DNA from: Endotrypanum monterogeii
Lineage: Eukaryota > Euglenozoa > Kinetoplastea > Trypanosomatida > Trypanosomatidae
DNA length: 64,000 nucleotides
Reading direction: 5' to 3'
NCBI GenBank assembly: GCA_000333855.2
Contig: CM007314.1
Span: 284,690 to 348,689 of the forward strand
Under the pieces are notes generated by a model. It made no database searches. It worked only from the letters and a program-made list of their open reading frames with translations, and was not told the origin of the DNA. Of the stretch, positions 29,661-40,055 are shown in pieces (position 1 is the first letter of the stretch; each line of letters starts with the position of its first letter). The position numbers and the translations under genes were made by a program.

Positions 29661-30506
29661 ATGTTGCTCTTGCGACATGTGTGCGGATGTAAGTCACGGG
29701 TGTTGTGGGTCCGATGGGGCGGTACTGGGGTTCCTCCAACCGCCAATCGTGGTGCAGTGAACATTGATCCACTGAGCGCCGTCTTCTCCGAGATCGAGAG
29801 CTGCGACACATCTGTTCATGCGGACAAGGGCGAGTCGCCAAAAGTGGTTCTGCCCAGTACTGCGCCACCCAGCTCGTCTAACTCCACACCATCGGTTTCA
29901 GACACAAAAGTGAGGCTTGAAGCAGCAAAGCATAAACGACTGCAGCGTCAGCTGAAGGATGCTACGGAGGAGCTCGATGCATTGCTTAATGAAAGCCGCC
30001 AAATGGCAGTTGCTGAATCGAGCGCTAAATATGCACCGGCGAGGGCGGCAAAGACGTTTTTATCCTCGGCTGAGTTGATTCAAGAAAAGTCACCACAGGA
30101 ATTTCTGGCGTTTGAAAACAGTAAAGCAGAGCTGGATCACATGCCAGTCTTGCGTCACTCAGGCTGTTCTGCAGTAGTGACGTTGGTGGGAGTTGTCACT
30201 GAGCCGCCAGCAAACATGACTGTAGACCTTCCTGGTGTTGGTGAGGCAACAAAGTGCGTCGAATTCGCTGTTCGATACGATGTTCCATTTTTCCAAGCGC
30301 AAACGTCAATGAGTATAGCTGTCCGAACAATTGGCGCATCACTTTCAACCTTTGCGAGGGAGAGTGTCAGTGAGGGGGATGTTGTTCACATCTTGGGTCA
30401 TTTGGTTCCTCTGACAAAGCCGCACAGCAAGGGTCACTTGTGCTGTGTATACGTGCTTCCCGTCGGTGGTAACGTCTCTGTTGTACTTTCAAAAGCTGCC
30501 TCTTAG
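29661..30506 (+). CDS. Mitochondrial OB-fold (SSB/KREPA-like) protein
   Basis: The 281-residue product from ATG 29661 begins MLLLRHVCGCKSRVLWVRWGG, a presequence. A Ser/Pro-rich linker and a coiled coil (about 85-120, KHKRLQRQLKDATEELDALL) precede a C-terminal OB fold (about 165-275): AVVTLVGVVTE, KCVEFAVRYDVPF, SIAVRTIGA and GDVVHILGHLVPLTK, with the strand pattern of bacterial-type SSB. In kinetoplastids, proteins of this shape include editosome KREPA subunits, MP18-like factors and SSB itself. The long N-terminal part is more like KREPA than SSB. Confidence in the OB fold is fair; in the complex it is low. Confidence 0.65.
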   Translation: MLLLRHVCGCKSRVLWVRWGGTGVPPTANRGAVNIDPLSAVFSEIESCDTSVHADKGESPKVVLPSTAPPSSSNSTPSVSDTKVRLEAAKHKRLQRQLKDATEELDALLNESRQMAVAESSAKYAPARAAKTFLSSAELIQEKSPQEFLAFENSKAELDHMPVLRHSGCSAVVTLVGVVTEPPANMTVDLPGVGEATKCVEFAVRYDVPFFQAQTSMSIAVRTIGASLSTFARESVSEGDVVHILGHLVPLTKPHSKGHLCCVYVLPVGGNVSVVLSKAAS

Positions 30507-30874
30507 GCGATAGGGTGTGTTTGGAAAGAAAATGAGAGAAGTGATAGAGCAATCAGCATCCTGACGCCTTACTATGTTTCTTACCCCGAGTATCCTCTCG
30601 CAACCTGGTGTCACCTGTTGTGAACGTGTGTTCATCAACGGATCATATACATATATATATTGCTTGGTGCGGTATGTGGGTTGTCCTGTGGGAGGTTTGT
30701 TGGCCGATGTTTGGGGCTCTGTCGATCATCTCTTGCTGTCCTTTTCACTGACAGTCTACGTTTTCCAATATGGCGCTTGTTTTTCCCCCCGTTGTTTGAA
30801 GTGAAGCTCGCCTTCCGCTTCACCAATCGTCAATTACCCACTTCCATCTTTTTGTCACTCCTAAAACAGCCACC
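30507..30874. other. Intergenic region, about 0.37 kb
   Basis: No gene. (AT)n at about 30648-30660; a mixed pyrimidine stretch near 30775-30855 precedes the DJ-1 start. Confidence 0.6.
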
Positions 30875-31465
30875 ATGGCCGCTCTTGTTGTCGCAGCTGA
30901 CCACTCGGAGGACATAGAGTTGATCAGCATTCTGGATGTTCTTTCTCGCGGTGCCATCAAGGTAACTCTCGCCTCTGTCATGGAGTCGAAGCGCATTACA
31001 TTGGCACATGGAACAAAGGTGGAGTGCGACACTCTGATTGGTGACGTATCTGCAGAGAACTACGACGCTGTGCTTCTTCCCGGTGGCATGCCAGGAGCCG
31101 CGCATCTCGGAAGCAGTGAACCGCTGAAGAGAATCCTTCACGATGCTCGGGCGTCTAATAAACTTTATGGTGCAATTTGCGCTGCCCCAGTCGTTGCTCT
31201 TGCCTCTATGGGACTCTTGAGCGATGTGGAGACGGTCACCTGTTACCCCGGTTTTGAGGAGAAGCTACCCACTTCTGTAAAGTATTCCACCCACGCCGTT
31301 GTAAAGTCAGGCAACTGTCTCACTAGTCGCGGCCCGGGCACTGCCATCTACTTTGGACTGGCCGTGGTTTCGGTTCTCAAATCTCATGAGGTGGCAGAAA
31401 AGGTTGCCAAGGGCATGCTTGTAGATCAAACCAAGGAGATGGACGACGTGCGTGCCATCAAGTAA
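30875..31465 (+). CDS. DJ-1/PARK7 family protein
   Basis: The product is 196 residues, normal for DJ-1. The nucleophile elbow GAICAAPVVAL puts the conserved Cys at residue 102, with the conserved Glu at 15 in SEDIEL. The CYPGFEE segment and the LLPGGMPGA loop (68-75) are also family marks. DJ-1 proteins respond to oxidative stress and remove or detoxify reactive carbonyls such as methylglyoxal; some members act as chaperones. No targeting signal is seen, so it is probably cytosolic. The start is supported by the conserved short N-terminus MAALVVAA. Confidence 0.95.
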   Translation: MAALVVAADHSEDIELISILDVLSRGAIKVTLASVMESKRITLAHGTKVECDTLIGDVSAENYDAVLLPGGMPGAAHLGSSEPLKRILHDARASNKLYGAICAAPVVALASMGLLSDVETVTCYPGFEEKLPTSVKYSTHAVVKSGNCLTSRGPGTAIYFGLAVVSVLKSHEVAEKVAKGMLVDQTKEMDDVRAIK

Positions 31466-32412
31466 TCATCGGCGGTGAGGAACTTCATAGGGATTTTGTT
31501 GTTTACGAGGGCACTACAGGCAACCCTCATCAGATTGAAGACGCGACCAAGATACGCTGGGCAAGTCTTTTTTTCTATTTTTGTGTGCTTTATGCCTTGT
31601 TAGCTTTTCTGTATCCCCCTCATATCACTACTGCCATATTATTATTATTGAGTAGCAGCTCTTCAGGCCTCTGTGATAGCATAGGCCTCTAGTACATCCA
31701 TTTTGCTTTTATACGTGCTTGTGGTAACTTCAAGATGCCAAGTGAGAGAGGTGGAGAGAGAGATCTCTTGGAGGCATTTTTACGTCTTGCAAGAGGCCGC
31801 GGGGAAAACAAAGCAATAAGAACCACAAAAAAGTATAATGGGAAGGTCGATATGGGTGTGCCTCCAAAGATGTTTATGTCAATGGGGAGTACAGACTTGT
31901 GTGTGTGTGATCGCGTCTGCATAGTGGTTATGGAGATGATTTCCCTCAACTCTGCTGGTATTTCTCCTCGTCTTTTAGCCTCTGTCCTTTTTCCATATTG
32001 AGAGCTTCTAACTTGCTCATCTCTGCCTCTTCATGTATCACATCCGCATCATATCCGGAAGCTAGAGAGAGACGAAAAGGAAAAACGAAAAACCCATCCT
32101 TTACCTCATTTACCCACTCGATATCACGACACGAAATCGAAGACCTAAAAGGAAGCTTCTCTAAATCTCTACTTGTTTGGCGCTCCGCCTTATTCCTGCT
32201 AGCCCTCGTATTGTTGATTCTATTGCCATAGCGCGTCGAGGAGGGAATAAAAGCCTACTTGCGTGTGCAGCGGAGCGAGTAAAGAATTCTTTTTTTTTCT
32301 TTTTCGAGGTGTGCATCACATAGCTTCCTCTTCAAGCCTCCACCGAGGGTATCACTTCATCACTGCACACAGCTAAAGAGATCCCCCCCCCCCCCCGAAA
32401 AAAAAAAAAAAG
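31466..32412. other. Intergenic region, about 0.95 kb
   Basis: No gene. A T-rich tract at 32289-32305 is followed by several AG and by the C14-G-A14 run at 32383-32411 directly before the next ATG. Confidence 0.6.
32383..32411 (+). repeat. C14-G-A14 homopolymer pair just before the ARM-RGG start codon
   Basis: Fourteen C, one G and fourteen A, ending two bases before the ATG at 32413. It probably lies within the 5' UTR. Confidence 0.85.
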
Positions 32413-35400
32413 ATGGATGATATCTTCGATCAAATGGTGCGTGGGTCTCCTATGCAGCAGCTCAACTTCAAAGGCTTTGATACGCCAGAGTACACCATCA
32501 TGTGTGCACAGGCACCAGACGCAGCAAAACGTGTGGCTCTTTTGCAGAATCGACTTCAAGCATCTACTGAGAGTAGCGCTGCGCAGAACGTCATATTGCT
32601 GATGAGAACGTGCTTGAGCTCGCAGTTATCGCCCGATGAGGTCGAAGGGATGGTGGAAAACGTGGTTGGCACTGCGCGACAGCACGCTAATTGGTCCGAA
32701 TTCGCTCGCTGGGTGTGTGCACTGATTCATCACTACTGCACGGACGACTTTACAGTGTCTCTCTTCTCCGAGTTTGGGGTACCGAAGGTCGCTGTGGATG
32801 CCCTTCGCAATAATCCCCACGATAGGAGGAGTGTCCTGGCTGCTGCTACTCTTCTATCTCACTTCAACCTCTACGACATTGGGGACGGTATCACGCAGCT
32901 CGCCAAAACACTCCAGAACCACTGCAGTGATGCCACCATTGTATGTGTCGTGACCCGGACTTTGGCGGAATTCACTTCCTATTACAAAGAGCTTCCCGAC
33001 CGGTTCTTGCCCGCAAGCCAGGAGTTCATCGAGGCGAAGGGCATTGCTGCGCTGGAGTGCGTACTCAACGAGCACATTGGTAGTGAGGAAATCACGACAT
33101 ACATCGCCCGCATCGCTGCAAACGTCACCAGCTCTGGGGCATCGAATATTCTCGACGCCGACTCACCAATCATGATGTACTTGGCTGACGCTCTGGCTCG
33201 GTATCAACAATCCGAAATGCTTTGCCGACATGTGCTGCGGGTATTTAGTAACCTTCCGCGTTCTCAATACATTGACTGGGATTGTGTTTCGTCGCTTTTC
33301 AACAACACCAAGTCAGAGCTGGTTGTCCACGAGTGCATTCACTTTCTCTGCGGTGTGGCGATCAATGTAAAAGAAATGAAGATGAAGATTTATACTACCG
33401 GCTGCGTGCCACGGGTACTGGAAATGATGCGCATGTATCCAAGAAACGCCGCGATACAAGAGGAGGTGTGTAGCCTTCTCTCCTACCTTTCGTTTGATTC
33501 GGAGACAATTACAGCGAGTATCACTGTTTCGGGGGGCTTGCTGCTTGTTCTGAGTGCTATGCGAAAGTTTCCAGACAATGAGGACTTGCTTTTGTCAGCA
33601 TGCGCTGCCCTGTCGGGGCTCACGTTCAACAATCAGACTGGTCAACAGGTTATTGTAGACAATGGGGGTGTCGCACTCATATTGGATTCCATGCGTCGTG
33701 GAAAGAAAGCCCGACTACAGGAAAATGGATGCCTAGCGATCGGCACCATGTGTTGGAACAGCAATCTGAAGGCGGATGTGGTGCGACTAGGTGGGGTACA
33801 GGTGATTATGAAAGCCCTAGATGAGCACTACACCAGCTCTGGTCTCGTGAAAAATGCTTGTCGTGCTCTTGCCCAACTCGCATTCAACTGCGAGCGCTAC
33901 CGCGATGAGATGAGTGCCAAGGGAGTGATCCCCTTGATCATTCGCGGGATGGCGCAGCACCCGAACTACGATCGCGCACAAATGCATGGATGCGTTGCCC
34001 TGTCGTACCTTTCCTGGACAAATGAAGGCAATGCCGCTCAAATCACAGCAAACTACGGCTACAAGGTCATTGTGGATGCGATGCGTAATCACCCCAACAA
34101 CCACGAGGTGCAGGAGCATGCTTGCCGTGCATTGGCTAACATAAGCAACGTCTCCTTGGAGGACTCCGTGATGGCGTTGGAGCAAATTGTTGCTGCCATG
34201 CGCCGGCATGAAGGCGTCAACGAAGTGCAGGAGGAGGCGTGCCGCGCGATCGTGACGCTGTCCCTGGTCTCGCCGTTGAACAAGGACCGTCTTTATCAGC
34301 TATGCGGAGCGGATGTCGTGATTACAGCGATGAAACGCTACCCACAAATTCAGCTGGTGCAGCAGGAGGCGTGCAATGCGTTGGCTCACCTAGCGTACGA
34401 GCACAGCGACCTCAACCGCGCTGTGACACGGCTTGGCGGTGTGTCGCTGCTGCTAGCAGCTATGCGTACCCACAAATTGAGCCCCAAGGTGCAGCTTAAT
34501 GCGTGTGGAGGCCTCAGCGCTCTCGCGTTCGACAACACAGTCGCACAGCAGCAAATTTATGAGTTTGGAGGCGTACAGTGCGTCATCTACGCCATGGAGA
34601 ACTTTGAGCGACTGCGGATGCTAGAGCTTGGGTGCTCTGTTCTTGGAACGCTTGCGTGGAACACAGAAATAAAGGAGCGCGTCGCGGTAGACGCGCTTCC
34701 AGAGATTCTGAAGGCGATGCGCACACACAGCACTAACGCTCTTCTGCAGAAGTCGACTTGCCGAGCTATTTCTCAGTTTGCTTTCAACTCAGAAAACAAT
34801 CGGCAACTACTTGCCGACTCGGGGGCGATTCCACTGATTGTGAACGCCATGCGGACTCATTTGGAGACGGAGAAGTTGATAGTTCACGCACTCAAAGCGC
34901 TCACTTATCTCTGCTGGGAGAATACGCAAGTGGCTGAGACCATCATTTGCGAGCGAATTGAGGGGGTTCTGCAGCGTATTGTCGAGCACTATGAGCAGAC
35001 GCATCGAGTGTACAACGAGGCTGTCCATCTTTCCAAGATACTTTTCCGCAAGACGACCGGAAGCCCGAGCCCGACTTTGCGGATTGTGTCTCCCCCTCTC
35101 GCGTCACCAATGCCGATACAGCAAACACCAGGCCCCCAGCTTGAAAATCCCGCGCCTCCCAGTCCACCTCTTCAGGACGATTTGGGGGGTCATTTCTATT
35201 CGGCTCCGTTGGATGGACCGCACGAGATGCCGTATCACGACCATGGCCACCATTGCGATACCCCAGTACAGGATGACCGCGTGGCTCCAAGAAGCGGCAG
35301 AGGTGGCGGTCGAACGCGCGGCGGTGCTCGTCGGCGTGGCGGACTTCCAACCCGCGGCGGTAGTGAGCTGGCTGCTGAAAAGAGTGGCGATAGAGTGGGT

Positions 35401-35823
35401 CGTCGTGGTGGCAGCGGGGTCGATGCTGTTCCCGGGGCCCGTGGAGGCGGAAACCGTGGGCGCGTTAGTAGCGAGCACGATGAGGAAGCGATGCAGAAGA
35501 TTCTGGACGCGCGATTTGGGCGTCGACCAAACTACCGTGGGCGTGACAATGGTCGCAGCGCGCACAGAGATGCTACCGACTTGTGGGATGATCCGGACCC
35601 GCTCTCGTTTCATGGAAATCGCCAGTTAGGGCACATGAACTGGCAGCAGGCGGAGTTAACAGCGTCACTCGATACCGATCTAGATCTTTGCGATACGCTG
35701 GTGCAAGGCAGGTGGGTAGGGGGCATGGACCACAATCCTCAGCGCAGTGGCCGAGAGGGCGGACGACGCTACGGCGGTAACCGTGGCCGTGGTCGTGGCC
35801 GAGGTGCTCCTGCAGGTCAGTGA
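32413..35823 (+). CDS. Large armadillo-repeat protein with C-terminal RGG/RG domain
   Basis: The product is 1136 residues. Residues about 50-300 are helical; from about 305 to 890 there are tandem armadillo units of about 42 residues, with recurring phrases such as ACRALANIS, GCVALSYLSW, ACRAIVTLS, ACNALAHLAY, ACGGLSALAF and SCRAISQFAF. A Pro-rich linker (about 895-945) leads to an RGG/RG tail in two clusters (959-1020 and 1113-1136), with RGGGRTRGG and GRGRGRG. Armadillo repeats bind peptides; the RGG tail binds RNA and is a usual substrate of arginine methyltransferases. I know no family with this exact combination. There is no presequence or membrane segment, so cytosol or nucleus is likely. 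Start is the first ATG after the splice region. Confidence 0.85.
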   Translation: MDDIFDQMVRGSPMQQLNFKGFDTPEYTIMCAQAPDAAKRVALLQNRLQASTESSAAQNVILLMRTCLSSQLSPDEVEGMVENVVGTARQHANWSEFARWVCALIHHYCTDDFTVSLFSEFGVPKVAVDALRNNPHDRRSVLAAATLLSHFNLYDIGDGITQLAKTLQNHCSDATIVCVVTRTLAEFTSYYKELPDRFLPASQEFIEAKGIAALECVLNEHIGSEEITTYIARIAANVTSSGASNILDADSPIMMYLADALARYQQSEMLCRHVLRVFSNLPRSQYIDWDCVSSLFNNTKSELVVHECIHFLCGVAINVKEMKMKIYTTGCVPRVLEMMRMYPRNAAIQEEVCSLLSYLSFDSETITASITVSGGLLLVLSAMRKFPDNEDLLLSACAALSGLTFNNQTGQQVIVDNGGVALILDSMRRGKKARLQENGCLAIGTMCWNSNLKADVVRLGGVQVIMKALDEHYTSSGLVKNACRALAQLAFNCERYRDEMSAKGVIPLIIRGMAQHPNYDRAQMHGCVALSYLSWTNEGNAAQITANYGYKVIVDAMRNHPNNHEVQEHACRALANISNVSLEDSVMALEQIVAAMRRHEGVNEVQEEACRAIVTLSLVSPLNKDRLYQLCGADVVITAMKRYPQIQLVQQEACNALAHLAYEHSDLNRAVTRLGGVSLLLAAMRTHKLSPKVQLNACGGLSALAFDNTVAQQQIYEFGGVQCVIYAMENFERLRMLELGCSVLGTLAWNTEIKERVAVDALPEILKAMRTHSTNALLQKSTCRAISQFAFNSENNRQLLADSGAIPLIVNAMRTHLETEKLIVHALKALTYLCWENTQVAETIICERIEGVLQRIVEHYEQTHRVYNEAVHLSKILFRKTTGSPSPTLRIVSPPLASPMPIQQTPGPQLENPAPPSPPLQDDLGGHFYSAPLDGPHEMPYHDHGHHCDTPVQDDRVAPRSGRGGGRTRGGARRRGGLPTRGGSELAAEKSGDRVGRRGGSGVDAVPGARGGGNRGRVSSEHDEEAMQKILDARFGRRPNYRGRDNGRSAHRDATDLWDDPDPLSFHGNRQLGHMNWQQAELTASLDTDLDLCDTLVQGRWVGGMDHNPQRSGREGGRRYGGNRGRGRGRGAPAGQ

Positions 35824-36893
35824 GAAAGGCGTACAGAAAATAAGAAAGGCACACTGCTTGGGTATTTGTTTCTTCGTTTTTTATTCTAAAAAAAAAATCT
35901 TGTTCATGTCTGAGTCGCTTGGGTATTTATTTTGAGCGAGCAGAATGTGGTGTACATCCGATTCCAAACCAGGCAAACGAGCTCCAAGCAGGAAAAGGCC
36001 ATGTCACCTCATAAAAACAACAAAAAAGCTACGTGCTGCGGTATCGTACTGAGATGGGCACCAAGTCTTGTAATTTTCTATTTCGAGGCTTTTCTACCAC
36101 TTTGAATACCGCGTCACATATGAGTCTTCCCTTTCTCATGTGTATATGCGTGTGCGCGAATATGGTTTTTCTCTCCCTCCAAACGAGACAAAATGCAACG
36201 AAGTGATATGGTGGTAACAAAAGCAGAATATACAATCAAGCAGGAAGAGCCCGGGGGAAAGCTGTTGTGCCCCTGGCATGGTTTCTGCTCTTCAGCTGAT
36301 TCTGATCGACCGATCTGTTTTGGATAGGCCGCTGTGTCCGTATAGAGAGGAGCATCTGATTGCGTATGGCCTTTCATATCTGCATAATCCCGACAGGGCG
36401 GGCGGCTGTTGCATAAAGTCAGAGCAGCAGATGTCTCATTCATTCCAATGTGCTTTAACTACTGACTTTTTTTTGTCTTTTTTCACGTGGCGCTGTCTAA
36501 GAAGGTTTTCATATTTTTTTTTTTGTATCCAGTCCCCCTCCCCCCGCTTTGGGGAGCAACACACAGACGTTCCAGCTATACTGAGGGAAGGCGATAGCTG
36601 CGTGGTAGACCTCTTGCCCAACGCTGCTATCACTGCGTGCATCCCACTACTCAGTGACACGTTTCCAGAAAGCCTTTGTTCCTGAATTGCGTCTTGCACA
36701 TCGTTTCAGCAGTAGCCGTCCCTCTCAGGCAGGTGTTTTTGTAATCGAGCGTAGGTACAAACCCGCCTACCAGTTCGCAATCCCCCCGAGTCAAATTTCT
36801 ATTGCAGAGGCTCTGCTCGTTTTTACATTTTAGTCGACTGTGGCGAAAGCGTTTAGATCGTGGAACAGAAGAAAAGCTCAGAGGTGACAACAG
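35824..36893. other. Intergenic region, about 1.07 kb
   Basis: No gene seen. Several T runs (36460-36530) and a pyrimidine stretch ending TTTTAG at 36828-36833, the likely acceptor for the next gene. Confidence 0.6.
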
Positions 36894-37265
36894 ATGAGCG
36901 TTCCAGAGTGGGCCACGGACGAGCAGTCCATCAATGACGCAAAGAATTATCTCCGACAGGGCGGCGCTGTCGATTTCTTCGAAATGATTGCTCGCTGCAT
37001 TCTTCAGCAACACCCTGACAGTATCGTGGAATTCTCTTTGCAGGTAGTCAACAACATCCTTAACGGGGCCGAGATTTCTCCTGAGGTGGATTTTGAGCCC
37101 AAGATGATCGAGGACGGCCAGTACATGCGCGAGAACGCTGTTAGTGACTTCTTAGATGAGTGGGTTCTGGCGTTGCTTCGGGAACGCCCTGTTTCTGACC
37201 TGGAGCGGATGCAATTCCACAAGCGTTACCTGGAGGGACTTCGGGGTTCGAGCACAACGAAATAG
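36894..37265 (+). CDS. Small RIIa/DPY-30-like dimerisation protein
   Basis: The product is 123 residues. Two short helical units, about 16-55 (AKNYLRQGGAVDFFEMIARCILQQ then HPDSIVEFSLQVVN) and 75-115 (SDFLDEWVLALLRERPVSD), resemble the RIIa/DPY-30 four-helix dimerisation motif, in which a Leu-rich helix ends in a R-P or H-P followed by an acidic residue. Such proteins dock AKAP-like helices and are frequent in radial spokes and other axonemal parts. A flagellar role is plausible but not shown. It is the only short protein between two RGG proteins of this array. Confidence 0.6.
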   Translation: MSVPEWATDEQSINDAKNYLRQGGAVDFFEMIARCILQQHPDSIVEFSLQVVNNILNGAEISPEVDFEPKMIEDGQYMRENAVSDFLDEWVLALLRERPVSDLERMQFHKRYLEGLRGSSTTK

Positions 37266-38051
37266 TCAATGAGTTACATGGTGTTCAAGTACTTCCGTTG
37301 CGATGATCTGAGGGCCAGTAAGGGGCACCGACCATTCGAATGTGTGCTTTCGTGCGCTTGCGCTCTTCTCTCGCTACTGCTTCTTACCACATCATCTCTG
37401 GCCTCCCATCGGATGCCATGAGATCCTAGTCACGTGTACACATGTGATCCTCTGAGACAATCCCTTTCTCTTGTCGTATATCTTTGAATTATCTCGCTCC
37501 ATGAATATATACGCTTTCAGAGTCTCTGCTCACATCCAGGTTCTCTCCTTCCCTCTTCAGTGGACGCCTAGCGGCACTCGGCTTCTTCTGAGAACTCAGA
37601 AACAAAAATAAACTGACGAGGAAGGCGGTGAGAGCATTGCTTTGATTGTCGTTCTGTGCGCTGTCAGCCATCTTCGGGCTGCTCTCGCTTTGGGCGATGC
37701 TGTATCACACAAGGAATGCATTGGTAATTCTTCTGCGCTACCCCTTTTATGCTGTGTGTTTGTTGTGAAGGCGTTGACTAAACAGCGAAGCACACATCTC
37801 TTTAGTTAGGGGGGGATAAAAGGCGTCGAGCAGGATGCATGCACGTCTGCAATATGCTTTGATGAGTATTTCCATGCACCCAACAATATATGCCGTTTTG
37901 TTTTCCCTATCTTTGTGTGCCCGTATTATGATGCAGGTTCGTCTCCTTGCTTCGTCCTCTTTGTCTTTAGTTCCATCAAAAGGTTACTCGCACATTAGGT
38001 CATTTTTTTTTCCCTCACCGTGTGTAAAGGGAACGAGCGGTGAAGTGCCCG
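37266..38051. other. Intergenic region, about 0.8 kb
   Basis: No gene. The T/C tract 38003-38017 is followed by AG at 38028-38029; the next ATG is 38052, which decides the start of the RGG protein. Confidence 0.65.
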
Positions 38052-40055
38052 ATGCTCCAGCGGCGCTCAACTCTAGCGTGCGGGCCACTACGGTCTCGTG
38101 CATACAGCATGTTCTTGGGAGCATGTGCTATACTTCGTCATTCTGGGGGCTACCAAGGTCGCGGAGGTGGTCCTCGGTTCGCTGGGGATGGCGGTGGTTT
38201 CCATCCTCCCCAGCAGCAGTATCATCAACAGAGAGGCGGGTACGGAAATTCCGATGACTTACCAAGCCACCGCGGCTCCGGTGTCCGTGGATACAACAAC
38301 TGCAACGAGGGTTATGCCAATCACCCGCAGCGAGGCGATAATCATCAACAGGGGTACAGAAATCGTAGTCGGAGCTACGAGGATGACGCTCAGGGGCATG
38401 GCCGTCACCACCAGGGATTTGAAAACCGTCAACAGGTTTATGGAAACCGCCAGCATGATGATGATCGCCCGTCGGTACCCCGTCGTCAGAAGGAGCAGTA
38501 TCTTGCGCAAGATGCAGATAAACTACTGAGAATGAAGCAGATGTACAAAAAGGCAAAAGACACAAAGGAGCGGGTTGGGATCCTGAGGGAGGCTCGTTGG
38601 CTTCTGCGTCGAACGCGCATCGACCCCTCCACCCAAGACGAGCGGTCTGTTTCCGTTGTTATGAACTGTGCTGCCACATTCTCCATCTCTGCAGAGGTCT
38701 TTGAGCAGGCGTGTCAGTGGATGCGGAGCAATATCAGGGGCATCCTGCCTCAAAATGTGGCGCTTTTTGCAAACGCGCTGGGACTCCTCTCCCCACCGGA
38801 GGCAAAGGAGGTGATAGTCAATGAGATCCTGCCTGTTGTGCAGTCTGTGATGCGTGAGATGACCCCTGTAGAGGTAGTCATGGTGCTCCAGGCGCTTCAG
38901 CGCTTGAGGATAACAGAGAGCGCAACAATTCAAGATGAGCTCCTTGCGCATCTCGAGCCATGTATTTCCTCGATGCCTGTTCAGCAATTATCAACATTAG
39001 CGTCTGTCCTCCATCGTCACTCGATGCAGACACGTGACAACGCGCGGTGGAAGAGGATTGCACACGAGACTTTGACGCGCGCTGTTGCTGGGGTTGGCGA
39101 GATGCACTCGCGAGAGGCCATTGTTCTTCTTGGTGCCGCGCCGTTTGTGGACGCCTCCCAGGAGCACATTTGCCAACTTCTCGCTCGCGTGACAGCAACT
39201 TCGCAGTTCCATACCGATGACCAGGTGGGCGAGCTGATGAGCTCAATCCTCCACATCAGGCAGCAGGTCGGTGGGCCAACGCCTGAGTTGACGGCGGCCT
39301 TGGAGAAGCTACACACAGTGTTGATGGTGCGCTTAGAGAAAGTTAGTCTTTTTGTGAAGCCGAGGAGCGCGACTCGTATCTGGAACTATGCCCATGCCTC
39401 CAATGTTGAGCTCTCGTCCACAATTCAAGAAAATATGTGTGCGTCACTCATAAAGATCATGACGTTCCGCTCTGTTTCGTTCCGAGACCTTGCACGCCTG
39501 GTATCCTCGCTATCGACACAAAAATTGCCATCTACTGAAATCCTCGCCGTCATTGCAAACTATAGTGTTGGAGTCCGACCGCCACGACCTTCGAAGGCAT
39601 TATCTCACAACGAGGCTGAGACACCGGAGGATGTAGAAGACCAGGAAACGCTCCGTGCCGAAGCCCGCGATGCCCTTTACGGTCGTCATTTCGGAAGCCT
39701 TACGGACCTGCGTATCGGCCTTGAAAACTCCTTTGCCACAAACAGTCTCTCTCCCAATGAAGCTCTCTCAAAGACGCTGCCAGAGCATCTTCTCAAACAT
39801 GCAACAGAGGCTTTGCCGCGACAAATGCTAGTAGCGGTTGTGGCCATCGTGTTGGCACCGGCCGCTTGTTCATGTCGGAACAAAGACCATGATGCGGCGG
39901 TGCTTGCTGCCGTGCTCAAGGTGCTTGAGAAAGACCCTGAAAAGTTTACGTCGCAGCTGAATCCTACATTCGTAGATTGGTGTCTGTCTCGGATTCCCGC
40001 AGACTCCAGCGCTAGGGACATAGTGGAGGCTTTGAAAAAGGCCGTGGCACAGTGA
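38052..40055 (+). CDS. RGG-motif mitochondrial RNA-binding protein (TbRGG1-like)
   Basis: The product is 667 residues from ATG 38052. Residues 1-30 (MLQRRSTLACGPLRSRAYSM) are a mitochondrial presequence. A Gly/Gln/Arg-rich domain follows (about 32-145) with GRGGG, QQQYHQQRGG, SHRGSG and similar, then a long helical-repeat body (about 155-667). This layout resembles trypanosome RGG1, a poly(U)-binding protein of the RNA-editing mediator complex that affects edited mitochondrial mRNAs. Other candidates are other RNA-editing substrate-binding complex proteins with helical repeats. Its position two genes before an AKT-like kinase resembles, from memory only, the arrangement in T. brucei. The fold is visible; the exact orthology is inferred. 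Confidence 0.7.
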   Translation: MLQRRSTLACGPLRSRAYSMFLGACAILRHSGGYQGRGGGPRFAGDGGGFHPPQQQYHQQRGGYGNSDDLPSHRGSGVRGYNNCNEGYANHPQRGDNHQQGYRNRSRSYEDDAQGHGRHHQGFENRQQVYGNRQHDDDRPSVPRRQKEQYLAQDADKLLRMKQMYKKAKDTKERVGILREARWLLRRTRIDPSTQDERSVSVVMNCAATFSISAEVFEQACQWMRSNIRGILPQNVALFANALGLLSPPEAKEVIVNEILPVVQSVMREMTPVEVVMVLQALQRLRITESATIQDELLAHLEPCISSMPVQQLSTLASVLHRHSMQTRDNARWKRIAHETLTRAVAGVGEMHSREAIVLLGAAPFVDASQEHICQLLARVTATSQFHTDDQVGELMSSILHIRQQVGGPTPELTAALEKLHTVLMVRLEKVSLFVKPRSATRIWNYAHASNVELSSTIQENMCASLIKIMTFRSVSFRDLARLVSSLSTQKLPSTEILAVIANYSVGVRPPRPSKALSHNEAETPEDVEDQETLRAEARDALYGRHFGSLTDLRIGLENSFATNSLSPNEALSKTLPEHLLKHATEALPRQMLVAVVAIVLAPAACSCRNKDHDAAVLAAVLKVLEKDPEKFTSQLNPTFVDWCLSRIPADSSARDIVEALKKAVAQ

